55,371 nt of DNA from Treponema sp. (GTDB lineage Bacteria; Spirochaetota; Spirochaetia; Treponematales; Treponemataceae): NCBI GenBank assembly GCA_014803985.1, contig JAAVAO010000035.1, positions 1-55,371 of the forward strand, written 5' to 3'. Both the position numbers and the translations under genes were made by a program. Each line of letters opens with the position of its first letter. Positions within the stretch are counted from its first letter, which is position 1. Shown here one piece after another: positions 17,086-25,674 of the stretch. Below the pieces are notes generated by a model that saw nothing but the letters and a program-made list of their open reading frames with translations, made no database searches and was not told the DNA's origin.

Positions 17086-17679
17086 ATGGCTAACAATTAT
17101 AGCAAACCCGATTTTTGGTCAAAAAAAGCGTTTTCAGAAGGGTATCCCGCTCGTTCTGTGTATAAACTTGAAGAAATTGATCAAAAATTTTCTTTAATTA
17201 AAAAAAAGACTTGTGCTCTTGACTTGGGGGCGTCTCCTGGAAGTTGGACAATTTTTCTTTTGCGAAATCTCGGAGAAAATGGCAGGGTTGTTGCCTGCGA
17301 TTTAAATCCGCTTTCAAAAAAAGTGAGGGCTGGCAATCTTTGTTTTGTACAAGGAGATTTAAATGATGCTGAAATAAGGGAGAAAATCAGAAGCGAAGGT
17401 CCGTTTGACTTGGTTGTCTGTGATGCCGCTCCAATGACAACTGGAAACAGAACTGTTGACACGGCACGATCAGAACAATTAGTTGAAATGGCAATTTGGT
17501 ATGCGGAGCAAATGCTAAAAAGCGGAGGAAACTTCGTTGTGAAAATTTTTCAAAACGGAGACCAACAGCAGGTATTAAAAAAAATGAGAGAGATTTTTGA
17601 AAGCGCAAAGGGATTTAAACCAAAAGCGTGTCGTTCAGAATCTTTTGAAACATATCTAGTTGGAATTTCTAGGAAATAG
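17086..17679 (+). CDS. rlmE: 23S rRNA 2'-O-methyltransferase RlmE (FtsJ/RrmJ)
   Basis: 197 residues, close to the E. coli length. SAM-binding motif I is LDLGASPGSW, and the catalytic K-D-K-E tetrad is visible: Lys in SEGYPARSVYKLEE, Asp in VVCDAAPM, Lys in FVVKIFQNGD and Glu in SESFETYLVG. The enzyme methylates the ribose of a uridine in the A loop of 23S rRNA. The region before the ATG reads TTTTTTTCCGAAATTGTAG and is almost identical to that before the CBM48 gene at 25675. It forms a unit with the M23 peptidase gene 11 bases downstream. Confidence 0.95.
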   Translation: MANNYSKPDFWSKKAFSEGYPARSVYKLEEIDQKFSLIKKKTCALDLGASPGSWTIFLLRNLGENGRVVACDLNPLSKKVRAGNLCFVQGDLNDAEIREKIRSEGPFDLVVCDAAPMTTGNRTVDTARSEQLVEMAIWYAEQMLKSGGNFVVKIFQNGDQQQVLKKMREIFESAKGFKPKACRSESFETYLVGISRK

Positions 17680-17690
17680 GTATATAATAT

Positions 17691-18788
17691 ATGAACGAAT
17701 TTAAAAATTATAAAAAAGATGCTAATGGGCTAAAAGGATTTTGTCAAATGATTTTCGGAACTCGCGTACAGAGAATTTTTCTATCATCATTTATAGCGTT
17801 CGTGTTTGGTGTTGTTCTTACAACAGGCGTTCTTTCTCTGTCAAAGCGCGTCTTAATTAAAAGAGGCGTTGGAGGTCTTGAAACAGCGGGCGTTCCAGCT
17901 TTCTCTGAAAGCGACTTTGAAAACTCTGCAATTTCGCCCATTTCAAATGATGGCTTTGCGGACACAGAAATGTCGTCTTTAAGCGAAGAACTTGACGATC
18001 TTGATTCAGCGGCAAATATTCTTGACGAGGAAAATCAGGGTTCAGACAAAATTGAACTTTGCTACTATACTTACAGAGTGAAAAAAGGCGATATGATTGG
18101 ATACATTGCGGATTCCTTTAATATAACGCAGGACACTATAATTAGCGTGAACAACATCCATCAATCTCGACTTTTGCAAATTGGTCAATATTTAAAAATT
18201 CCTTCTATGCCCGGAATTGTCTATACCGTTCGTTCAAACGGAGAAACTCTTGAAAGCATTGCCGAAAAGTATGAAGTGAGTGCGGAAAAATGCGCACGCG
18301 TCAATTCCATTCAGTCAAATGTTTCATTGCACAGCGGTACGTCAGTTTTTATTCCCGATGCACAACTTGACTGGGTGACACGACAAGAAATCAACGGAGA
18401 TTTATTCCACAAGCCTCTACACGCTCGATATTGGCTTTCATCATATTATGGCTGGAGAAGCTCTCCGTTCAGCGGCAAACGTTCTTATCACTCTGGAATT
18501 GATATGGCAGCCCCTCAAGGAACACCTATTTATGCGGCTCTCGGCGGAACAGTTTCATCCGTGGGCTACAATAATGTGTATGGAAACTATGTAATCATCA
18601 CGCACCATTCTGGATACAAGACTCTCTATGGACACATGAGTGCAACATTAGTGACGCGAGGTCAATATGTCAGCACAGACACAAGAATTGGTCGCGTTGG
18701 AAATACGGGAATGAGTACCGGACCTCACCTTCATTTTACGGTATATAAATTCGGAAAAACGGTAGATCCTTTATCACTTTTGAAATAA
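17691..18788 (+). CDS. LysM-repeat M23 peptidase-family protein
   Basis: 365 residues: one membrane-spanning signal anchor (about 23-45), an acidic linker, two LysM repeats (about 125-170 YRVKKGDMIGYIADSF and 178-222 YTVRSNGETLESIAEKY) and a C-terminal M23 (LytM) domain with HSGIDMAAPQGTPI and GPHLHFTVY, keeping the zinc-binding H-x(3)-D and HxH. It is expected to cut or bind peptidoglycan cross-bridges in the periplasm. The ATG directly follows GGTATATAATAT, 11 bases after rlmE, so an internal promoter is possible. A strong intrinsic terminator follows. Confidence 0.9.
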   Translation: MNEFKNYKKDANGLKGFCQMIFGTRVQRIFLSSFIAFVFGVVLTTGVLSLSKRVLIKRGVGGLETAGVPAFSESDFENSAISPISNDGFADTEMSSLSEELDDLDSAANILDEENQGSDKIELCYYTYRVKKGDMIGYIADSFNITQDTIISVNNIHQSRLLQIGQYLKIPSMPGIVYTVRSNGETLESIAEKYEVSAEKCARVNSIQSNVSLHSGTSVFIPDAQLDWVTRQEINGDLFHKPLHARYWLSSYYGWRSSPFSGKRSYHSGIDMAAPQGTPIYAALGGTVSSVGYNNVYGNYVIITHHSGYKTLYGHMSATLVTRGQYVSTDTRIGRVGNTGMSTGPHLHFTVYKFGKTVDPLSLLK

Positions 18789-18810
18789 AATTGGCAGGCT
18801 TACAATGTTT

Positions 18811-18840
18811 AAAAAGGCAGGAAAAACCTGCCTTTTTTTA
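18811..18840 (+). terminator. Intrinsic terminator after the M23 peptidase gene
   Basis: AAAGGCAGG pairs with CCTGCCTTT around an AAAAA loop and is followed by a T run. Confidence 0.9.
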
Positions 18841-18888
18841 TATCACACCCAAATACAACTCCAATTGAATAGTAAAAAATCTGCTTTT

Positions 18889-20004
18889 TTATAGTGCGTA
18901 CCCTATGCCAAATGAAAGAGAGTGAAAGTTCGTTTTCTTTCCATTTGAAAATCCCTCTTCTTTTATAGTTTCAATATCAAATGGGAAATTGTAGTCATAA
19001 CCTAATTTGACAATAAGCCTTGAAATTTTTATATCAAATCCACCGCCAACTTTTAACTCTACATTTTTATTTGTTTTATATGCAGCACCTGCTTCAATAT
19101 ATGGAAGAAGTACATTTAAGATCGAAAAATTCAAACCGCCTTCAAGTCCAAACGAAAAAACAGGGGTTTGTGAAAACGCCATTGTGTTTATGCCAACTTT
19201 TGCGCCATAGAAAAAATATCGTCCAATCCCCCCTATATATGAAATGTAAATGTTGTTTATGTAGGGAGATGTAAAATACTCGCTTGAAAAATCAAGTTTT
19301 TCCATTTCCATATCCGCTGAAAGATATACACCTCTTCTTCCATATACACCTGGCAAACCTGCAAAACCTAACCAATTATTTTGAAATGATGGAGAGGGTT
19401 TTCGCATTTTTGCAACTTTATATTCCTTTGCTTTGTCACCATACGTTTTATCTATATCAGCACTGGCAATGTATCTTTCAGACTCGCCATTTAAAATCCT
19501 TCCATATCCTAAAAAATGTTTTTTCCAATAGTTTTCGTCAAGCGCAGCAAGGGCTATACCCGTTCGAGGTCCTTCGCTCACAGCAGAAAGAAACACTTCT
19601 TTTCCATACAGTCTTTGATCATTTCCTATATATAATCCATAATAAATGCCGACATGAGAGATTTTCCCTGGATTTAATTCCGTGAAAAATACTAAGTCTC
19701 CTGGCTCTCTGTCTTTTTCATCTATCTTTACACAAACTGCATATTGTTCACCTGAAACTCGTGAAAGGGGGTAATGTATTCCGTTGTTAAATACATAATA
19801 CACAAAGCCGCTGCAATCAAACCCCTTTGGAGATGTTCCTCCCCACACATACGGAACACCTTGAAAGGTAAGAGCGTATTCTAGCAACTGTTTCCGCGTG
19901 TCTGAAATACTCGCAAGAAAAAAATCTTCTGTATCAGCAAATACATTTTTTGCCATCATCATAAAAATAAAAAAACTAAAAAATATGATACGCTTGTTTT
20001 TCAT
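18889..20004 (-). CDS. NlpC/P60 peptidase fused to a beta-barrel-like domain
   Basis: 371 residues. A signal peptide (residues 1-23) precedes an NlpC/P60 domain (about 30-170) with the catalytic Cys in GFDCSGFVYYVF, His in ISHVGIYY and a later His near KKHFLGYG. After a linker comes a C-terminal half (about 220-371) of alternating strands with repeated FxxGxxxG and aromatic girdle patterns, ending ...GIGYAL, like a small outer-membrane barrel of eight or so strands. NlpC/P60 enzymes cut gamma-D-Glu-DAP bonds. The start is fixed by GAGGG eight bases before the ATG. The fusion is unusual and would place a wall hydrolase at the outer membrane. Confidence 0.8.
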   Translation of the reverse strand: MKNKRIIFFSFFIFMMMAKNVFADTEDFFLASISDTRKQLLEYALTFQGVPYVWGGTSPKGFDCSGFVYYVFNNGIHYPLSRVSGEQYAVCVKIDEKDREPGDLVFFTELNPGKISHVGIYYGLYIGNDQRLYGKEVFLSAVSEGPRTGIALAALDENYWKKHFLGYGRILNGESERYIASADIDKTYGDKAKEYKVAKMRKPSPSFQNNWLGFAGLPGVYGRRGVYLSADMEMEKLDFSSEYFTSPYINNIYISYIGGIGRYFFYGAKVGINTMAFSQTPVFSFGLEGGLNFSILNVLLPYIEAGAAYKTNKNVELKVGGGFDIKISRLIVKLGYDYNFPFDIETIKEEGFSNGKKTNFHSLSFGIGYAL

Positions 20005-20223
20005 AGTTTCCCTCTTTGTGAATATGCATAGCACGACAATTACTTGTATGTAATTGTACCATAAATATAACAAATTAAGTAAAAAAAATGTCTCAAAAGG
20101 TATCTAAAATGTCGCGAAATGTAAGCGGTAAAATAACATGCGCAAAAAAAAAGACACACAGGATTTTGAGTTCTGAGATGATTGCCACGGACTTTTAATC
20201 CTCACGAACGGAAAAATGAGAAT

Positions 20224-20252
20224 TTGCAATTTTAGCCTTCACTTGCTATAAT
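20224..20252 (+). promoter_or_regulatory. Consensus promoter abutting pth
   Basis: TTGCAA (20224-20229), a 17-base spacer and TATAAT (20247-20252) are followed by 7 bases and the ATG of pth. Transcription should begin at the start codon, giving a leaderless mRNA. No Shine-Dalgarno sequence is present. Confidence 0.75.
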
Positions 20253-20259
20253 CAATTCT

Positions 20260-20868
20260 ATGATTCGATTAGTTGTTTTTCTTGGAAATTATGGACGAGA
20301 GTATGAGAAAACGCGGCACAATGTGGCATGGATTTTTGAAAAGTCGCTTTCCATCACTCAAAGCCTTTCATGGCAAAAAAAATTCAATGGAAACTATGCG
20401 TCAACAGAAATTGACGGACAGAGAATTTATTTTTTAAAGCCTGAAACGTATATGAACAATTCGGGATTGTCCATCATTGAAATTGCAAATTTTTTTAAAA
20501 TCAAGGCAGAAGAAACTCTTGTCGTTCACGATGAATTGGAACTTCCGTTTGGAACCGTTAGCTTTAAGTGGGCGGGAGGACTTGGCGGACACAATGGACT
20601 TCGCTCAACGAAAGCAGTTTTTAACACCGTTGACTTTTGGAGGCTGCGCTTTGGAATTTCAAAGCCGTCTGGCGCGAACATTGCCGATTACGTTTTAAGC
20701 CCATTTAGTCAAGACGAACAGATTTCACTGAATGCAATTTTTAAAGAGACGGAAATTTTTCTTTCCAAAGTGCTGCGTTCAACAGACCCAAAACGATTTC
20801 TTCCCGAATGGTCAAAGAAAAAACTGACGGTGAATGCAAGGCCTGCATCCTATGAACAAAGAATTTAG
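20260..20868 (+). CDS. pth: Peptidyl-tRNA hydrolase
   Basis: 202 residues, usual for bacterial Pth. The key residues are present: His in EKTRHNVAW, Asn in PETYMNNSG, Asp in VVHDELELPFG, plus GGLGGHNGLRS. It frees tRNA from prematurely released peptidyl-tRNA. The start is fixed by the promoter 7 bases upstream. The last codons and the following bases (GAACAAAGAATTTAGGAATC) resemble the dispersed repeat at 30745-30800. It is convergent with the kinase-like gene 14 bases away. Confidence 0.95.
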   Translation: MIRLVVFLGNYGREYEKTRHNVAWIFEKSLSITQSLSWQKKFNGNYASTEIDGQRIYFLKPETYMNNSGLSIIEIANFFKIKAEETLVVHDELELPFGTVSFKWAGGLGGHNGLRSTKAVFNTVDFWRLRFGISKPSGANIADYVLSPFSQDEQISLNAIFKETEIFLSKVLRSTDPKRFLPEWSKKKLTVNARPASYEQRI

Positions 20869-20882
20869 GAATCCGCCACAAT

Positions 20883-21506
20883 CTACAAAATCAAAAGCAT
20901 TTTTTCCGCAATGCCGCCGACTATTATGGGAATTAAAATATTGTCAAAATCCCCTAAAGGAAGAACCTCTATAATCATAGCGATAAAAGCCAACATATAT
21001 GCATACAGTGTGTTATGACAAACTAAAAAAGAAGATACAAAAACCGCAAAAAAACACACTAAACTTCCAACAACCGTTTTCCCCTTTGTCCATGGAATAT
21101 GCACACGCCCAAAAAGTTTTCCAAAAAGACTTGCAAATCCATCTCCAAAAGCAAGCGCGTAAATTCCAATCGCTGTAGCCTGTGGATGCCAAAGCAATGC
21201 ACAACCGATAATCCCTAAAACCAATGTAATAGGACCTTTTACAAATTGATTTTCATCTCGTCTTCGAGCGGCAACAGCGGTTATTTTCGCAACAAGAGGC
21301 ACCTCAATGCCATGCACACGCAAACTTTCTGAAAGGCAGTATATTACAAGGGCAACCATAAGAAAAATCAACGTTGGTATATATGCAACACTCAAGAAAA
21401 ATGGCACAAAGGAACTGCATATATGAATGGACTTCCTAACAACTTCCTTGAGAATGCTATTTCGATATTGAACAAGGGTTATTCCGCCTCGCAAATTCAT
21501 AGCCAT
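20883..21506 (-). CDS. Polyprenol/dolichol-kinase-like CTP transferase
   Basis: A 207-residue integral membrane protein with about six helices. The segment ALAFGDGFASLFGKLFG, followed by IPWTKGKTVVGSL, matches the dolichol kinase / farnesol and phytol kinase / diacylglycerol kinase (CTP-dependent) family; the GDG and KT(V)xGS pattern forms the nucleotide site. It probably phosphorylates a lipid alcohol in the inner membrane; the substrate is unknown. Its ATG overlaps the stop of the giant TPR gene by one base (TAATG), so translation is coupled and the two products may be needed together. Confidence 0.75.
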   Translation of the reverse strand: MAMNLRGGITLVQYRNSILKEVVRKSIHICSSFVPFFLSVAYIPTLIFLMVALVIYCLSESLRVHGIEVPLVAKITAVAARRRDENQFVKGPITLVLGIIGCALLWHPQATAIGIYALAFGDGFASLFGKLFGRVHIPWTKGKTVVGSLVCFFAVFVSSFLVCHNTLYAYMLAFIAMIIEVLPLGDFDNILIPIIVGGIAEKMLLIL

Positions 21507-24500
21507 TATGGAACAATGCCCTCCTCTGCCGTTAGAGTGTTCGGAATATCTGTGTAAATCGCAGGCTCAAATTGTGGAATGGACTGCAAGAGATAGCGAA
21601 TATTTTGTTCCGCAAGATTGCTACCGCCAAGTCGCACCAAAGTTTGTTGATTTCTCGTCAAAGCATCCCATGCTCGCAAAGACTCTTGAAAATTCACAAT
21701 TGCCTGTGCATTAAGAGAACTGTTTCCCGTAAGACGAGAAAGTTTATACAAAGAAACGCCAAGATTGTTTGATGCCCTCATATATGTGTCAACAATTTCA
21801 GCCTCTCGCGCATCTGTCTGTGGGAATAGCATTCCTTTTTTCGCTCTCTCAAGATCCAGTATATTTTTCAAGTGTTCATAATATCCTATAGTTGCATATA
21901 TATCATCTCGCATAGAAAGGGTGTTTCCCATGGCAATTAACAAGCTTGTGTCATCAGGATACTCCTCCGCCGCCTTCATAAATGAACCCAACGCCTCAGA
22001 GTAATTTTTTCTTCCATACTGTATATTTCCAATCTTGTAGCGAATTTTTCCATTGTCATTGAAATTATTGATTGACATCTCGTAGTTTGCCTTTGCTGCC
22101 TCCATATCCCCAGAAATAAAATAGTCAATGTCAGCCATATCAGCGTACAGTTCGCCTATCTCTTTTGTTCCTAAAAGATTACTTCTCTCCTTCTCTGAAT
22201 TAAAAAGAGAAATGCCAAATGTATATGACTCCCGCGCCTTCAGATAGTCGCGTTGTTCCATCAATTGCTCGCCCAAAAATTTGTATGAATTTATATATTT
22301 ATACATATCACGCTTTTTGAGAGACGGGGCATTTGAAAAGGCATCTATAGTAGTTTTTAGCCATGCTTGTGCTGCATCGCTATTGTTCATCGCCATATAA
22401 TACCGTGAAAAATTATACAGTGCGATTGGATTTTGCGGGTCTGCCGTATATGCCCTCACAAGCGTTTCCTTCACATCCTCAATTTTATTTCTCAAATATT
22501 CTTCTGAAGGCTTTAAATATCCATACAGTTTATCAAAAAGGAAGCCGCTCAAAGCCGTCCAATCTTCCGAGCCGAGTGCATTCTTCTTCTTTTTGGGCAT
22601 AAATCTCGCCTTTAGTTCCAAAACTTTTAGCAAATTATCCGTTCTGATAAAATACCGCAACATTCGAGACATATACAGGTCTGTTTCCCCATACAGTTGA
22701 ATCAATTCAGAATAACGAGCACGCGCATCTTCAAATTTTTGCGGATCTTTTTCAGTTGCCCACTCAAGATATGTATCGCCCAAAAGCAAAAGGCAATCCG
22801 CATCGTTTATATGATAGTCCAAACAATCACGCAAAAGCACGTTTTCAGCTTTTTCATAATTCGCAAGATCCTCAAGTTCCATTCTTGCATATTCAAGTCC
22901 GGCTTGTTTATCATGCTTAAAGAAAGTCAAAATGGCCTTGTACATTTGTTCAGCGCGGATATATTGTTTTTTATCTCTATAGGCACGAGCATATCTAAAG
23001 AACCAATTTTTCTGTGCGTCATATTTTACTGCCTCATTAAACTTAATTTCGGACTGCGGATAGTCATCGTTTTCAAGAAGCTCATACCCCTGTCTATATA
23101 AAGAAGAAGCACGCGCTGGCTCATAAATAAAATACTTTCCAAACAAAAAGAAAAGCACGAATAATCCCGTTGCAACAACTCCTAAAACAGCGGCGGGAAC
23201 TATTCTATTTTTTATCTGATATTGCAAAGAACTCTTATATGCTTCATATTCCTCCGTTGTTCTTCGTTCAAAGTCACGAGGAACAGGAATTGCAATATCA
23301 AGCACTTTTTCAAGTTCTGAAGCGAGTTGTCGCGCAGGAATTTTCTTAATGACTTTTTTTATGAGGGCAAATTCCGTTTCATCGGTAAATTCATCTTCAA
23401 CAATCAGTTGTTCAAGCGCAATTCTCACATTGAGCGGATATGTTGCAAGATTATCCAGAAATTTTTTGTATTGCTCGTCTGAAAGAGTGTTTGGAGGAAG
23501 TCCCAAATCATCGTCTTCATCTTCCTTTTGACGAGAATTCTTTGCCTTTTTCTTTTCCTCAACGGTAGCAACATCGGAAAAACCAGGAATTTCAAATTCA
23601 TCGTCGTTCATAATATCGGAATCGCCACTCAATTCAAAGCCGTCTTCAGACAGCTGCTCATCAGTTGAGGGGAACTCCAAGTCGTCCATAGCAGAAGTAT
23701 CAAAAGGCTCATCTGGAATACCTTCGTCAAGTCCAAGATCCGTTTTCTCAAGATTATCAGACTGAGATAAATCATCGCCAAAATTTTCATTTTGTCCGTC
23801 ATTTTCATCTAAATTCGACAAATTACTATCATCTGCATTAGAAAACGAAGAAGTGGATGGCGCACTATAATCTTCAATATCAAGATCCAAATCATCTAAA
23901 GAATTGTTGCCTGAACTTTCACTGCTCGCACGGGGTTTTGCTTCCTCTGAAACACTCATCCCGCTCATCACATTTTCAGGCAAAGGAGAATCCTCTGGCG
24001 CGCTGTAATCCTCTATCTCAAATCCCAAGTCATCATCGATCGGTTTTGTCTGCTCTTTTTCAGGGGCGGAAGAGTTTTCCGTTGCATCCCCGCTAGAAAG
24101 CACCCCCTCACCTGTCGTCATTACAGGGGAATTTTCTGGTGCGCTGTAATCCTCTATCTCAAACCCCAAGTCATCGTCTATCGTTTTTGTCTGCTCTTTT
24201 TCAGAGGCGGAAGGGGTTTCCGTTGCATCCCCGCCAGAAAGCACCCCTTCACCTGTTGTCGTTGCAGAAGAATTCTCCGGCACGCTGTAATCTTCTATCT
24301 CAAACCCCAAGTCATCGTCCATCACGTTTGCAGGTTTTTCATCGCTAGAAGAATCGACAGAATCTTCGGCTTCACTTTGAGGCACATCGTCAAGAATTTC
24401 ATCTTCGCCATTTGAAACGCCACCAGTTTCCCCAACAAACGAAGCAAGATCATCAAGCGAAAAACTTTCTCCTGGCTGCACATAATTTTCGCTGTCAGTT

Positions 24501-25456
24501 TCATCAAGGGAATCAAGAGATTCAATGTCGCTCACGTCATCACTGCTATCCAAAAAATGTAAATCGTCAACGTCATTTGAATCTTTCAAATCTTCAGAAG
24601 CGGAATTTGAATCCTCCGATACAGACAGATCATCAATTCCATCAAGGTCATCAGGCAAAGACAAATCATTTAAATCATCAAAATGAGCGGTGGAATCTGC
24701 ACTTCCTTCATCGGAAATATCGGGCAAAGAAAAATCTTCATCCCCTGCAAAATTATCTCCCTCACCAGAGGCATCTTTTGCAATTGCATTATCACCTGCA
24801 TTATCACCAGCGAACATATCGCCAAACATATCGTCCGCAGCTTCCGTTTCATCAAGAGTCGAGGGAGCGTCCAAATCTGGCAGTTCGTCTACCGTTTCAG
24901 TTTCATCTCCATTTGGCATTTCATTTACAGTATCATTATTGTTAGACAAAACAGCATCAACACTATCAGATTGCAACAGATCATCATCTATAGGGGTATT
25001 GTTGGACAAAGAATTAGAATCGTTTTCATCAGATCCATCGAGCAAGCTTTCAAAATCATCTAACAGAGAATCAAAACTCATATCCGCATTTTCGCTCTCA
25101 TCATTTTCAGTCAGTGCAGCATTTTCTTTAGCAGACATTTCTCCAGAAGCAGAGTCATCATCAAACAGTGAAAGGTCAGGCATATCATCGCCGTCTGCCG
25201 TTCCCTCAATCGAATTTAGATCTGGAATATCCACAACAGCATTTGCCTCGTCAGAAGAAGCATCAGAATCGCTTGTGAACTCGTCTTTTTTCAAAGGCAT
25301 CCCATCAACAAAATCATTTGAATCATCCTCGTCCTTTACAGAGGAAGGAATCGGTGGCAATATAACATCCTCGCCGCGTTGAGAGCGCACCTCAGCTTCA
25401 TTTCCAAGAGAAAGAATATCAGAATTAAATTTTTCCAGTTGTTTCAATCCTGGCAT
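21506..25456 (-). CDS. Giant acidic single-pass TPR protein, FlcA-like flagellar collar candidate
   Basis: 1316 residues. A short N-terminal motif (MPGLKQLEKFNSDILSLGNE) leads into about 600 residues rich in Asp, Glu and Ser, including four copies of a 46-47-residue repeat (about 375-532). A single transmembrane helix follows at about 752-780 (VLGVVATGLFVLFFLFG). The remaining 530 residues are periplasmic tetratricopeptide repeats. The order cytoplasmic acidic tail, helix, periplasmic TPRs resembles the spirochaete flagellar collar protein FlcA (Borrelia BB0326), needed for stator assembly; this is from memory, not a search. The start at 25456 is favoured by GGTGAT about 7 bases upstream. It is translationally coupled to the lipid-kinase-like gene. 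Confidence 0.7.
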   Translation of the reverse strand: MPGLKQLEKFNSDILSLGNEAEVRSQRGEDVILPPIPSSVKDEDDSNDFVDGMPLKKDEFTSDSDASSDEANAVVDIPDLNSIEGTADGDDMPDLSLFDDDSASGEMSAKENAALTENDESENADMSFDSLLDDFESLLDGSDENDSNSLSNNTPIDDDLLQSDSVDAVLSNNNDTVNEMPNGDETETVDELPDLDAPSTLDETEAADDMFGDMFAGDNAGDNAIAKDASGEGDNFAGDEDFSLPDISDEGSADSTAHFDDLNDLSLPDDLDGIDDLSVSEDSNSASEDLKDSNDVDDLHFLDSSDDVSDIESLDSLDETDSENYVQPGESFSLDDLASFVGETGGVSNGEDEILDDVPQSEAEDSVDSSSDEKPANVMDDDLGFEIEDYSVPENSSATTTGEGVLSGGDATETPSASEKEQTKTIDDDLGFEIEDYSAPENSPVMTTGEGVLSSGDATENSSAPEKEQTKPIDDDLGFEIEDYSAPEDSPLPENVMSGMSVSEEAKPRASSESSGNNSLDDLDLDIEDYSAPSTSSFSNADDSNLSNLDENDGQNENFGDDLSQSDNLEKTDLGLDEGIPDEPFDTSAMDDLEFPSTDEQLSEDGFELSGDSDIMNDDEFEIPGFSDVATVEEKKKAKNSRQKEDEDDDLGLPPNTLSDEQYKKFLDNLATYPLNVRIALEQLIVEDEFTDETEFALIKKVIKKIPARQLASELEKVLDIAIPVPRDFERRTTEEYEAYKSSLQYQIKNRIVPAAVLGVVATGLFVLFFLFGKYFIYEPARASSLYRQGYELLENDDYPQSEIKFNEAVKYDAQKNWFFRYARAYRDKKQYIRAEQMYKAILTFFKHDKQAGLEYARMELEDLANYEKAENVLLRDCLDYHINDADCLLLLGDTYLEWATEKDPQKFEDARARYSELIQLYGETDLYMSRMLRYFIRTDNLLKVLELKARFMPKKKKNALGSEDWTALSGFLFDKLYGYLKPSEEYLRNKIEDVKETLVRAYTADPQNPIALYNFSRYYMAMNNSDAAQAWLKTTIDAFSNAPSLKKRDMYKYINSYKFLGEQLMEQRDYLKARESYTFGISLFNSEKERSNLLGTKEIGELYADMADIDYFISGDMEAAKANYEMSINNFNDNGKIRYKIGNIQYGRKNYSEALGSFMKAAEEYPDDTSLLIAMGNTLSMRDDIYATIGYYEHLKNILDLERAKKGMLFPQTDAREAEIVDTYMRASNNLGVSLYKLSRLTGNSSLNAQAIVNFQESLRAWDALTRNQQTLVRLGGSNLAEQNIRYLLQSIPQFEPAIYTDIPNTLTAEEGIVP
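23859..24330 (-). repeat. In-frame 138-141-bp tandem repeat in the giant TPR gene
   Basis: Four copies are spaced 138, 141 and 141 bp apart; three are nearly identical. Each encodes a unit built around DDDLGFEIEDYSAPE plus a Ser/Thr/Glu-rich spacer (the outermost reads LDLDIEDYSAP). The periods are multiples of three, so copy number can change without breaking the frame. Confidence 0.9.
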
Positions 25457-25553
25457 AATAACATCACCCCACAACCCCACTCAATGAAAAAGTAAGATTG
25501 CTTCCCCTCCAAAATAGTACCCACAGAATATAAAAAAATTCGCGGTTCTCTTT

Positions 25554-25559
25554 ATTATA
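25554..25559 (-). promoter_or_regulatory. Probable -10 box for the giant TPR gene
   Basis: On the minus strand this reads TATAAT, about 100 bases before the start at 25456. The -35 region at a 17-base spacing is poor (CTCGAT-like), so the call is tentative. Confidence 0.35.
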
Positions 25560-25674
25560 GATTAACGGAAAAAAAATCGAGCCACTTTACATTCCTCTTT
25601 CTATTTTACTAGAAAAACAATAGAAAATACACTTTTTTAGTAAAAATAAACGCTTTTTTTTCCGAAATTTTAGT

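Noticed and set aside
23859..24330. CRISPR-like regular spacing (141 bp)
   Set aside because: The units are in frame within a protein gene, far longer than CRISPR repeats, and the spacers are themselves repeated.
24412..24945. Open frames up to 177-230 codons opposite the giant TPR gene
   Set aside because: They arise from the Asp/Glu/Ser-rich codons read on the other strand; the minus-strand gene has start signals, domains and a coupled partner.
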